Below, one piece after another: positions 1-5,944 of a DNA stretch of 38,069 bases. Position 1 is the first letter of the stretch; each line of letters opens with the position of its first letter. This DNA comes from a virus, in the IMG/VR virus record IMGVR_UViG_3300049215_000117, positions 1 through 38,069 of that record; one strand, given 5' to 3'. The position numbers and the translations under genes were made by a program. Below the pieces are notes generated by a model that did no database searches, had not been told where the DNA came from, and saw only the letters and a program-made list of their open reading frames with translations.

Positions 1-38
1 GACCAGGTTCTTGGTCGAGCCCAGATATCTACTGATAG
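1..38. other. Divergent left flank; possible attL/host junction
   Basis: These bases do not match the sequence before the right copy of the terminal repeat, apart from the nonamer ctactgata (29-37) shared with 37933-37941. Position 38 is G where 37942 is A. Everything to the right (39-165) is identical in both copies. On the minus strand a GTG at 42-40, preceded by a GGGGGA ribosome-binding-like motif (bases 52-47), opens a frame that runs off the left edge (V-A-I-S-R-Y-L-G-S-T-K-N-L-V); the same frame at the right copy stops after 13 codons. The flank may therefore be host chromosome joined to phage DNA, or an assembly or strain variant. I cannot identify the truncated reading frame. Confidence 0.5.
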
Positions 39-165
39 CCACGAAAAATCCCCCGTCAAGCTCTGCGCTTCGGCTGTGTGTTCGAGGTCCAGAGAGAGTG
101 TGCCGAGCGGGATATCCGGTAAGTGCTCCCCGCGCCGCAACGCCGTAGAGACGCTAACGCAGTGG
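39..165. repeat. Left copy of 127-bp exact terminal direct repeat
   Basis: Identical base for base to 37943-38069, which ends at the last base of the window. The exact match is 127 bases, a common largest k-mer in de Bruijn assemblers. The simplest reading is that the right end of the contig joins position 166, making a 37,904-bp circle, rather than a biological 127-bp duplication. The segment holds no tRNA-like fold or recognisable gene. It ends just before the ribosome-binding site of the first plus-strand gene. Confidence 0.85.
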
Positions 166-178
166 AGGGGACCACACC

Positions 179-406
179 ATGCCCGCACGCCGCCGATGGC
201 CGCTCACGGCCATCCTGGACGAGTACCTGCCCATGCCGGCCCGCTTGCTCCTGACGCTCGTCGCGCTCATGCTCGGCCTGTGCGTCGCCGGCCTCACCTG
301 GCCGCCGCTGCCCGACGCGACGCCGAGCACGGCCGCCGTCGTCGTCATCACGCCCGACGACCCCGCCGCGGCGACGCCCACGCCTGCCGCGGAGCTCGGC
401 CGGTGA
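179..406 (+). CDS. Small single-pass membrane protein, 75 aa
   Basis: First gene of a three-gene plus-strand operon beside the attachment region. The ATG follows a GGAGGGG ribosome-binding site about eight bases upstream. The protein has a basic N-terminus, one hydrophobic segment at about residues 22-43 (rich in Leu, Ala and Val) and an acidic Pro/Thr/Ala-rich tail, as expected of a membrane protein with a short exported or cytoplasmic tail. Its stop overlaps the next start (GTGA), indicating translational coupling. No family is recognised. Position between the attachment site and a regulator pair suggests a lysogenic-conversion or accessory role, but a lysis-related role (spanin-like) cannot be excluded. 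Confidence 0.65.
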   Translation: MPARRRWPLTAILDEYLPMPARLLLTLVALMLGLCVAGLTWPPLPDATPSTAAVVVITPDDPAAATPTPAAELGR

Positions 407-606
407 ACACCCTGACGGACATCCTCGCCGCCCCGTTCGGCTTCGCGTTGCTCGCCTTCACCACCTGGCGGGGATGGGCGATCTGGCTGGCCGTCGTCAC
501 CGGGGTCGCCATCGCCTTCCGTCACGAGCTCGCCGTGATCGTGACCGGCCTGCGGACTGCGGGAAGTAACGCTCTGCGATCCATCCGCCGAAAGGACCGG
601 TCATGA
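403..606 (+). CDS. Small hydrophobic protein, 67 aa
   Basis: GTG start overlapping the previous stop by four bases (GTGA); its own stop overlaps the next gene's ATG (ATGA). Two hydrophobic stretches, about residues 9-20 and 23-42, are followed by a basic C-terminus (R-R-K near the end), so one or two membrane passes with the positive tail inside. No family recognised. The tight coupling argues that it is expressed with the membrane protein before it and the lipoprotein after it. A longer frame in the same phase starts upstream at 76, but the coupled GTG is the better start because the upstream part merely shadows the previous gene. Confidence 0.6.
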   Translation: MNTLTDILAAPFGFALLAFTTWRGWAIWLAVVTGVAIAFRHELAVIVTGLRTAGSNALRSIRRKDRS

Positions 607-1151
607 CCTTCCGCACTCTGTTCGCCGTCGCCGCTCTCGGCGTCGTCGCGCTCGCCGCCTGCTCCACACCCAGCACGCCCGGACCGACCGCCGCAGGCTC
701 GACGCCGACCAGCTCTGCCACGCCGGCCGCTGCCGCGGTTGACGGCAGCGCCGACCACCCGCTCGCGTTCGGTGCCACCTGGGGCAACGACAGCCAGATC
801 CGGATCACCCTCGGCGCGCCGGCCCCGTACACGCCGTCGCCCTCGGCCTTCATCCCCGGCGGCCGCGCCGCCAGGGCCGTCGCCCTCGACGTCACGATCG
901 TCGTCCCGGCCGGCCTCGGCAAGGCGTTCCCGGCGATGCTGCTCACCACCCAAGCCACCGCCGGTACCGCGCAGGCCCAGAGCATCGAGGACGTCGGCAA
1001 CGGCGTCGGCACGCCGACGGCCAGCGTGCTGCCCGGCAAGTCGCTCACGTAGAAGATCGCGTTCGCCGTGCCGACCACGCCGAGCGACTTCACCGTGCAG
1101 GTGAGCACCGCGATCGGCGGCCAGCCCGTGTTCTTCACCGGCAAGGTCTGA
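603..1151 (+). pseudogene. Lipoprotein with DUF4352-like domain, interrupted by in-frame TAG
   Basis: Signal peptide of a lipoprotein: charged start, hydrophobic core, and lipobox L-A-A-C with the modified cysteine at residue 20, then a low-complexity Ser/Thr/Pro/Ala linker to about residue 45. The remainder is beta-rich and resembles surface immunoglobulin-like DUF4352 domains. A TAG at 1050-1052 ends the product at 149 residues, but the same frame continues for 32 more codons with typical phage codon use and a natural domain ending (K-I-A-F-A-V-P ... F-F-T-G-K-V) to TGA at 1149-1151. The intact protein would have 182 residues. The likeliest cause is a CAG-to-TAG nonsense change; suppression or a shortened functional protein are less likely. 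Coupled to the upstream gene by ATGA. Confidence 0.7.
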
Positions 1152-1181
1152 CCGCGTAGCCTTCGCGCAGGTCGACCTACG

Positions 1182-1218
1182 ACAGGACCCCCGGCACCAT
1201 GATTGCCGGGGGTCCTGT
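1182..1218. terminator. Bidirectional hairpin terminator
   Basis: Perfect 15-bp stem (acaggacccccggca pairing with tgccgggggtcctgt) and a 7-base loop. It lies between the end of the plus-strand lipoprotein operon and the end of the minus-strand DUF397 gene. On the plus strand it is followed by a short T-rich run (tttcggttct). The convergent arrangement makes a two-way terminator the natural reading. Confidence 0.85.
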
Positions 1219-1225
1219 TTCGGTT

Positions 1226-1405
1226 CTACTGCTCGGTCTTCTTGACGGCCGCGAGCAGGCGGCCCACCGCACCCGGCGGGAAGACGAGCTCGGGACCCTG
1301 CGGGTTCTTCGAGTCACGTACGGCGGTCAGGGTGGAATCCAGCTCAACGCAGCCACCCCCACCCCCATTGGTCGAATAGCTCGACTTCTTCCATATCCTG
1401 ATCAT
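1226..1405 (-). CDS. DUF397 protein, 59 aa
   Basis: The reading frame begins M-I-R-I-W-K-K-S-S-Y-S and continues with G-C-V-E-L, V-R-D-S-K-N-P and a final G-R-L-L-A-A-V segment, the classic DUF397 layout (about 60 residues, WxKSSYS start, CVE core, VRDSK motif). The ATG overlaps the stop of the XRE-DUF5753 gene (ATGA), so the pair is translationally coupled. In Streptomyces, XRE-DUF5753 and DUF397 proteins work as partners (the Scr1/Scr2 type) and have been described as toxin-antitoxin-like. Here the pair is probably a lysogen-expressed regulator module. A run of five glycines (residues 14-18) is encoded by a G-rich tract. Confidence 0.9.
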   Translation of the reverse strand: MIRIWKKSSYSTNGGGGGCVELDSTLTAVRDSKNPQGPELVFPPGAVGRLLAAVKKTEQ

Positions 1406-2265
1406 TTGTTCTCCATCCTGTCGGCCAACTTCTCTGTGACCTTCTCGGCCGACAACTGTGGGCTCAACGCGGCGGCGAGAGTCCGTTCTGCCGCGTCAGT
1501 CTGTTCGAGGACATCAGCCTCCTCGTGAAGGAACATGCCGCTCAAGCGAGTTTCGGTGTGGACAATGGGACTTGCTGCCGAGAACTCGAAGATGGCGAAA
1601 TTCTGAACCATCAGCGGCACATAGTCGCTGTCCGTCGGAATGATCCGCACATCGACGTTGGGCAGCTCGGCCATCTTCGCGAGATGCTGCAGCTGCCCGA
1701 TCATCACCTCGCGGCCGCCGATGTTGCTGTCGAGCGCCGGCTCGCCGATCAGCGCAATGAGCTGCACAGGGTCGGCCCGGTACAGCACCTTGCGCCGGCC
1801 GAGCCTCATCGCGACCCGAGGCTCAACGTCCGCCGGCTGGGACTCCTTCGAGATGATCGCCCGCATGTACGCCTCGGTCTGACACAGGCCGGGCACGATG
1901 CCCCAGACGCCCTCGGTGATGCGCGTCGCGGTGTGCTCGAACTCCAGATACGCCGCGAGGTGCGAGGTCTGCTCCGGAATCGTGATCGGCGACCAGCTGT
2001 GCCCGTTGTCGGGCTCGGCCGCTAGGGCGATGATGCGCTCTCGCGTGGCTGGCGGCACGTCCAGCGCAGTCAGGATCGTCGCCACGTCCTCCGGCTTGGC
2101 CTGACGCTCGCCGCTCTCGAACCGCGACAAGGTGGATGCCTGTCCGGCGGTCCAACCCAGCCGTCGGGTCAGCTCGCGCAGGCCGAGGTTTGCCGCCTCG
2201 CGGGCCTTGCGGAGCTCGGCACCGATCGCGCGGGCGCGTGGTGTACCGGAAGTGTTGCCAGCCAT
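1402..2265 (-). CDS. XRE-family regulator with DUF5753 sensor domain
   Basis: 287-residue protein. Residues about 12-66 form a Cro/CI-type helix-turn-helix (R-E-L-T-R-R-L-G-W-T-A-G-Q-A-S-T-L-S-R-F-E near 28-48); residues about 95-280 are DUF5753, recognisable from the P-G-L-C-Q-T-E-A-Y segment, R-R-K-V-L and the L-x-x-L ... V-D-V-R-I-I-P core. The frame is open further upstream, but the ATG at 2265 begins a normal N-terminus and lies seven bases after a TACCCT -10-like hexamer, implying a leaderless transcript. An inverted repeat overlaps this start, so the protein probably regulates itself and the divergent operon at 2381. Partner gene: the downstream DUF397 gene. Similar pairs are abundant in actinomycete chromosomes, so acquisition from a host is plausible. 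Confidence 0.9.
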   Translation of the reverse strand: MAGNTSGTPRARAIGAELRKAREAANLGLRELTRRLGWTAGQASTLSRFESGERQAKPEDVATILTALDVPPATRERIIALAAEPDNGHSWSPITIPEQTSHLAAYLEFEHTATRITEGVWGIVPGLCQTEAYMRAIISKESQPADVEPRVAMRLGRRKVLYRADPVQLIALIGEPALDSNIGGREVMIGQLQHLAKMAELPNVDVRIIPTDSDYVPLMVQNFAIFEFSAASPIVHTETRLSGMFLHEEADVLEQTDAAERTLAAALSPQLSAEKVTEKLADRMENK

Positions 2266-2272
2266 GCAACAC
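2252..2272. promoter_or_regulatory. Operator-like inverted repeat over the regulator start
   Basis: GTGTTGC, a 7-base spacer, then GCAACAC: a perfect 7-bp inverted repeat overlapping the initiation codon of the XRE-DUF5753 gene and touching its -10-like TACCCT (minus strand, 2278-2273). The half-site GTTGC is shared with the two palindromes at 2324-2365, supporting a common binding protein, most simply the XRE regulator. Confidence 0.65.
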
Positions 2273-2319
2273 AGGGTAGGCCCTGAACGGCCGGTTTCGG
2301 GCATGACCCGATCGGGGCA

Positions 2320-2365
2320 TTGCCGAGGTGTTGCGCAACGCCGCACACTGTTGCGCAACACCTCG
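2320..2365 (+). promoter_or_regulatory. Promoter with paired palindromic operators
   Basis: Two copies of the palindrome GTTGCGCAAC (2330-2339 and 2350-2359) lie inside a perfect 16-bp inverted repeat (2324-2339 against 2350-2365, spacer 10). Palindrome centres are 21 bp apart, two helical turns. A -35-like TTGCCG (2320-2325) and -10-like CACACT (2344-2349), 18 bp apart, place one palindrome in the spacer and the other just after the -10, the usual geometry of a repressed promoter for the plus-strand genes from 2381. The whole repeat could also form a stem in RNA. Confidence 0.65.
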
Positions 2366-2380
2366 ACGGAAGGAGCGGCC

Positions 2381-2728
2381 ATGGTTCACCTGAGCGCCCG
2401 CCGTCGTCTCCCTGACCACGCGGCTTCAGCGACCTTTGCCGCGTGGGGATCCCTGGCCGGTCGGGCCAACCACCTGCCGGTCAGGGCCTCAGCCCCGACG
2501 CTGTTCACGCTCCCCGGCGTGAGTAGCGTCGGCCCCAAGTCCCGCCCCGATGCCTCCTCGCCTTCCAACCCCCCCGTCGGGGCGGGGTTCCTCGGCATAC
2601 GTGCCGCCGAGGAGACGACCGTCGTCGGCGGCCGGCCGCTGGCCGGCGGCGGTCCCAAACTCACCGCGGCGACGGGTGAAACCCCGAGCCCCGTCGCCGC
2701 GGTGCCTCACCAGGCCGGTGCGCGGTGA
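2381..2728 (+). CDS. Hypothetical protein, 115 aa, low complexity
   Basis: ATG five bases after a clear GGAAGGAG ribosome-binding site and directly downstream of the operator-bearing promoter. The product is rich in Ala, Pro, Gly and Ser, without hydrophobic segments or recognisable motifs. Its stop overlaps the next gene's GTG (GTGA). The start signals and coupling support expression, but composition is unremarkable for a GC-rich open frame, so it might act mainly as a translated leader for the next gene. Confidence 0.45.
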   Translation: MVHLSARRRLPDHAASATFAAWGSLAGRANHLPVRASAPTLFTLPGVSSVGPKSRPDASSPSNPPVGAGFLGIRAAEETTVVGGRPLAGGGPKLTAATGETPSPVAAVPHQAGAR

Positions 2729-3015
2729 CCGCCTACTGGGCATGGGCTGCCGACGGCAGCGCCATGCACGCCTGGCCGCTCACTGCGGAGCAGGTACAGC
2801 AGGCCAAGGCGGAGGAGACCGCGCACACGACGATCTGCGGCTGGATCAGCGGCATCGGCGAGCGACCCGTCCAGCCGCCGCACATCGAGGCCGAGCGGAA
2901 CCACTGCTCAGCGTGCTGGTCGGCGCTGCACCCGCCGGCCAATACCCCGTTCATCGCGGCGCTGGTGTTGTCCGACATCCCGCGCGCCGACACCCAGTGG
3001 AGGCGTAGCGGCTGA
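2725..3015 (+). CDS. Hypothetical Cys/His-containing protein, 96 aa
   Basis: GTG start coupled to the previous stop. The N-terminus (T-A-Y-W-A-W-A-A-D-G-S-A-M-H-A-W-P-L-T) is followed by H-T-T-I-C-G-W and later by H-C-S-A-C-W-x-A-L-H, a possible zinc site made of a lone Cys, a CxxC and nearby His. Similar compact proteins with N-terminal W-x-L/A and C-terminal CxxCW-x-L-H are commonly found beside XRE-DUF5753 genes in actinomycetes, as far as I can recall, but I know no function. The neighbouring divergent regulator probably controls it. Confidence 0.65.
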   Translation: MTAYWAWAADGSAMHAWPLTAEQVQQAKAEETAHTTICGWISGIGERPVQPPHIEAERNHCSACWSALHPPANTPFIAALVLSDIPRADTQWRRSG

Positions 3016-3069
3016 TCTTCCGCCGGGCCGAGCACGACAGCAGTCCCAACTAGGAGAGGTGAGTACGCG

Positions 3070-3150
3070 ATGGCGGCGTGTGGCGCATGCGGCGGTAGCG
3101 GCTGGGTCTGGGTCGACGGCTGGTGGAAGCCGTGCTCCTGCGGCAAGTAA
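3070..3150 (+). CDS. 26-residue zinc-ribbon-like miniprotein
   Basis: ATG eight bases after GAGGTG; product has C-x-x-C-G-G-S-G-W-V then W-W-K-P-C-S-C-G-K, i.e. a CxxC knuckle and a CxC knuckle separated by a tryptophan-rich hairpin, similar to the CxxCxGxG elements of DnaJ zinc domains. Last gene of the small plus-strand operon, 54 bases after the previous stop and immediately before the terminator. Too short for ordinary gene callers, but start signal, motif and position agree. Confidence 0.6.
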   Translation: MAACGACGGSGWVWVDGWWKPCSCGK

Positions 3151-3167
3151 CTCCCCGGACACGCGAA

Positions 3168-3206
3168 AACGGCCCCACGCTCCCGAGGGGAGAGCGTGGG
3201 GCCGTT
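3168..3206. terminator. Intrinsic terminator ending the late operon
   Basis: Perfect 15-bp stem (aacggccccacgctc with gagcgtggggccgtt), 9-base loop. Read on the minus strand the stem runs into TTTT (3169-3166), a proper intrinsic terminator 17 bases after the holin stop codon. It also closes the convergent plus-strand operon. Confidence 0.88.
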
Positions 3207-3222
3207 CGCTGTGCGGGCTGGA

Positions 3223-3420
3223 TCAGGCGGTCGGGGGTGCCGGCGGCTTGGCGTTCGGGACGACGGCGATGATGCCGGCCCCGCCGAGCACGGCGATGGC
3301 GATCGTGACCCATTCGGTCGTGGTGACGGTGCCATCGGCCAGCGCCGGCGTGAGCGCGGCGACGCCGGCCGCGAGGCCACCGGCGACAGCCTTGGCGTAG
3401 CGCAGGATCGTGGACAGCAT
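3223..3420 (-). CDS. Holin-like protein, 65 aa
   Basis: Two hydrophobic segments (about residues 8-28 and 38-55) separated by a short polar turn (A-D-G-T-V-T-T-T-E-W), and a short Pro-rich tail ending in P-N-A-K-P-P-A-P-P. This matches small actinophage holins of the kind with a conserved T-x-x-E-W before the second helix. Last gene of the late operon, directly downstream of the hydrolase gene. In that role it would make the membrane permeable so that the endolysin reaches the cell wall. Confidence 0.75.
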   Translation of the reverse strand: MLSTILRYAKAVAGGLAAGVAALTPALADGTVTTTEWVTIAIAVLGGAGIIAVVPNAKPPAPPTA

Positions 3421-3429
3421 GGTCGCTCC

Positions 3430-4275
3430 TCAGTGCTGGGCCGGCGCGTCCGGCACCAGCGTCAGCTCGTAGTGGCCAGTGGACGGGTTGAGCTGGGCCT
3501 GCTGCGGCTGGCCGTTGATGGCCACGGTGACCTGCGGGGCCATGACCTTGGCCTCGGCGCCGAACCGGGTCACCAGGTCCTGCCAGCGGCCCATCGCGTC
3601 GGCGTCGCTCGCGCCGTCGTTGAGGTTGCTGTACGCCTGAGCGGCCCGGACCGAGGCGGGGATCGGCAGGCCGAGGAACGCGCCGTTCTCGAGCAGTAGC
3701 CCGGAACCCACCTCGTTGCCGCCCTGCGAGACGGCGAACCAGTTGCCCATGTCGATGTCCTTCGTCTTGGCGGGGATGGCGGTGTCGACGCCAGGCCAGT
3801 AGTCGGCGACGACGCTGAGGTCCCAGTGGCCGCCCGAGGTGATCGGGTCAGCGAACTGGTGGGCCACCGCACCCACATGCAGCGCGGGGCTGCCGTCCGG
3901 GTTCTGCGGCCCCGGGTAGGCGGCGATCCACCAGTGCGGTTCGGCGACGCCGGCCGCGGCGAACGCGGCCCGGACCGTTGGCCACAGCGACTGTGAGCAG
4001 TAGACGGTGGGGTCGGCGCCGGCCGCTCGCCGCCGCTGCACCCAGCCGGGCGCCTGGTTCGGCTGGGCCGCGCCCTGCTCGACGTCGAGCACGTGGCCGT
4101 CGTTGGTGGCCGGGTTCAGTGCGATCCGGACGTGCACGCTGTTGGGGAACCGCGCCCATGCGGAGTCGGGCCAGCGCGGGACGCCGTCGATGTAGCCAGC
4201 GACCAGCGCCGGCGGCCGGCCGTTGATGGACGTCGGGATGTCGGTCGGGGTCACCGAGTCGTACATCGTGCGCAT
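3430..4275 (-). CDS. GH25-like glycoside hydrolase, probable endolysin
   Basis: 281 residues. ATG at 4275 follows GGGAGGT by six bases; an upstream extension is only a shadow of the previous gene. Residues about 1-175 look like the GH25-like TIM-barrel found in actinobacterial phages: early strand V-A-G-Y-I-D-G, the acidic pair in V-L-D-V-E-Q-G (residues 63-69), later P-H-W-W-I-A-A-Y and A-H-Q-F-A-D with G-H-W-D-L-S, the counterpart of the GH25 Q-Y ... D-x-N ending. Such enzymes cleave peptidoglycan glycan strands (muramidase). The C-terminal ~90 residues may be a wall-binding or oligomerisation part. It sits just before the holin. A structural wall-degrading protein is an alternative. Confidence 0.75.
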   Translation of the reverse strand: MRTMYDSVTPTDIPTSINGRPPALVAGYIDGVPRWPDSAWARFPNSVHVRIALNPATNDGHVLDVEQGAAQPNQAPGWVQRRRAAGADPTVYCSQSLWPTVRAAFAAAGVAEPHWWIAAYPGPQNPDGSPALHVGAVAHQFADPITSGGHWDLSVVADYWPGVDTAIPAKTKDIDMGNWFAVSQGGNEVGSGLLLENGAFLGLPIPASVRAAQAYSNLNDGASDADAMGRWQDLVTRFGAEAKVMAPQVTVAINGQPQQAQLNPSTGHYELTLVPDAPAQH

Positions 4276-4277
4276 GA

Positions 4278-4934
4278 CTACCTCCCGATCCGGATCGCCG
4301 GCGGCAACGAGCTCGAGGTCTGCGGTGCCTGCGCGCAGCTGTAGGTCGGCGCCGAGTCCGGCGAGCCGGCGTCGCGGGTGCACCGGTAGGTGACGCCGGC
4401 GGGTGAGGTCCATGTCCAGCTGGCCGGCGGCTGGCCGTTGACACCCGGCGGACCCGGTGGCCCAGCTGGGCCTGCCGGGCCGGCGGCACCTGCCGCGCCG
4501 TCTGTCCCGTTGGCCCCGGGCTGACCGTCCGCGCCGGGCGCGCCGACGGCGCCTGACGGGCCCGCGGCACCGCTCGCGCCCGTTGGGCCCGGCGGTCCAC
4601 TCGGCCCGACAGGACCAGGTGGGCCCGGCGGCCCGGTCGCGCCCTGCGGCCCGACGGCGCCGGTGACCGCCGGCGGCTGCACAGCCGGCGTCCCACCGAG
4701 CCGCAGCACCTGATCGGCCAGCGCCTGCGCCGCCGAATGGTTGTCGGCCGCCGAGGTGGTCAGCTCGTTGATCTGCGCCTGCTGCGTGGCCGATCGCAGC
4801 AGCATCAAGCCGGCCAGGACCAGAATGCTCAGTACCGTCAGCGACCAGGCCACCCAGATCTTGCGATGGCCGCCGACGTCCCGGGCGCGCTGGGCGGCTG
4901 GGGCCACGATCGTCTCTCGCGCGTCGTCAGTCAC
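4278..4934 (-). CDS. Membrane-anchored collagen-like protein
   Basis: 218 residues. Residues about 26-48 form a transmembrane helix, followed by a short helical segment (to ~80). About residues 90-165 are Gly-X-Y triplets ([11 protein letters not shown] and so on), a collagen-like rod of roughly 25 triplets interrupted by a few imperfect units. The C-terminal 50 residues contain [13 protein letters not shown] and a second Cys, a probable small disulfide-bonded head. The ATG overlaps the upstream stop (ATGA). Position in the lysis cluster between two membrane proteins and the hydrolase suggests an envelope-spanning role; a virion fiber is less likely given the membrane anchor. Confidence 0.75.
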   Translation of the reverse strand: MTDDARETIVAPAAQRARDVGGHRKIWVAWSLTVLSILVLAGLMLLRSATQQAQINELTTSAADNHSAAQALADQVLRLGGTPAVQPPAVTGAVGPQGATGPPGPPGPVGPSGPPGPTGASGAAGPSGAVGAPGADGQPGANGTDGAAGAAGPAGPAGPPGPPGVNGQPPASWTWTSPAGVTYRCTRDAGSPDSAPTYSCAQAPQTSSSLPPAIRIGR

Positions 4935-5164
4935 TGACCGAGCCCCTTCCGGTCGTCGCGAATGTGGCGCAGGCGTTCGATCTCGGCGTCGGAAAGGTTC
5001 CCGTCGGCGGCGGCGTCCAGTAGTTCCTCGAGGACTTCCTCGGCCGCACGCTCCCGCTCGCGGGGACTGGTGCGGCGCAGGGCCATGATGACGCCGGCGA
5101 CGCTGCTGCCGACACCGGTGATGACGGCCGCCAGCGCGGTGAGCAGCGTGGCCAGATCAACCAC
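4931..5164 (-). CDS. Small membrane protein with charged helical tail
   Basis: 77 residues. One hydrophobic segment (about residues 5-28, rich in Ala, Val and Gly) is followed by a strongly charged, helix-forming tail ([16 protein letters not shown], then [15 protein letters not shown]). A single helix with a charged C-terminus is a pattern of small phage lysis proteins (accessory holins, antiholins). It is the first gene of the lysis-like cluster, 27 bases downstream of the tail fiber gene and overlapping the collagen-like gene. Confidence 0.65.
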   Translation of the reverse strand: MVDLATLLTALAAVITGVGSSVAGVIMALRRTSPRERERAAEEVLEELLDAAADGNLSDAEIERLRHIRDDRKGLGQ

Positions 5165-5191
5165 GGCACCCCCTCTGTCTCTTGTGGACGA

Positions 5192-5935
5192 TCACGACTG
5201 CCGCAGGTAGCAGCCGAACACCTGCGCGCCGACCACGCCGGTACCGCTAGACACGGCCTTGAGTTGAACCTGGACGCTCTCGTTCCCGAACACGCCGCTG
5301 ATGTCGAACGGTCCCTTTCTGGCCACCTCGAGAGTGCCGTTCTCGGTCCATGTGCCCACCACGCTGCCGCCGACGTAGAGCTTGAACGTGGTGTTGTTGC
5401 TGCCAGACCCTTGTCCCCACACACCATCGATGCTGATCCGCGGGTGACTGCCGAGCGGGATGCGCCCTTCCCACAGCGCCGTCTCGGTCGTGATGGCGCT
5501 GACGTTGACGGTGTTGTACGCAACGACCGAACCGGCGGCGACATTGGTTGTGAACAGCGGATACATCGGCACCGCGAGGTACGGAAAGGCCAGGCCGCCG
5601 GTCTGGATATCGTCCGCGAAGATGATGTGCCCAAGCCAGTCCCGGATGGCCGTGAAGTAGCGGCCGCTGGGAACGTCGAGCTGAGTAGCCATGATGGCCG
5701 CGCCGCCGGGCCGCCACAGCTGGAAGATCTGGTTTCCGCCGGCGTCCGGTCCGATGTAGACGACCAGGTGGCCGGCGTTGTCGTCCATCTCGAAGAACGC
5801 ATTGTTCGTAATGGTCAAACCACCACGCGAGATCGTCGCCGACGACAGGCCGACCGCGCGGCGCAGCTCGTCAACCTGTCGCTGTAGGTCGGCGACCTTG
5901 CTGATCAAGTCTTCCGGCTGGTTGACCTGCCCCAC
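5192..5935 (-). CDS. Tail fiber or receptor-binding protein
   Basis: 247 residues. The N-terminus (about residues 8-30: L-I-S-K-V-A-D-L-Q-R-Q-V-D-E-L-R-R) is a short coiled coil, a usual trimerisation element; the rest is beta-rich with repeated Gly, Thr and aromatic strands. The last 100 residues resemble a jelly-roll with G-V-W-G-Q-G and G-G-S-V-V-G-T-W. Last structural gene before the lysis cluster, where host-recognition proteins are usually found. No sequence family is recognised. Confidence 0.65.
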   Translation of the reverse strand: MGQVNQPEDLISKVADLQRQVDELRRAVGLSSATISRGGLTITNNAFFEMDDNAGHLVVYIGPDAGGNQIFQLWRPGGAAIMATQLDVPSGRYFTAIRDWLGHIIFADDIQTGGLAFPYLAVPMYPLFTTNVAAGSVVAYNTVNVSAITTETALWEGRIPLGSHPRISIDGVWGQGSGSNNTTFKLYVGGSVVGTWTENGTLEVARKGPFDISGVFGNESVQVQLKAVSSGTGVVGAQVFGCYLRQS

Positions 5936-5944
5936 GATGCCCCC

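Noticed and set aside
39-165. tRNA or other small RNA overlapping the attachment repeat
   Set aside because: A T-loop-like word (gtgttcgaggtcc) is present, but no cloverleaf, acceptor pairing or CCA end can be drawn on either strand.
39-165. Biological 127-bp terminal redundancy or long att duplication
   Set aside because: Exact length 127 ending at the last base of the contig fits an assembler k-mer overlap better; a natural repeat would not be expected to stop exactly there.
603-1151. Reassignment of TAG as a sense codon in this phage
   Set aside because: Only one gene shows an in-frame TAG with a meaningful continuation; other genes end normally, including with TAG (for example the collagen-like gene), so recoding of the genome is not supported.
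1226-3150. Second integrase/immunity region or restriction system
   Set aside because: Proteins here show only regulator and small Cys/His features; no recombinase, nuclease or methylase motifs were found.
4440-4680. Tandem DNA repeat array or CRISPR-like structure
   Set aside because: The repetition is the nine-base-scale pattern of Gly-X-Y codons in the collagen-like gene, without conserved spacers.
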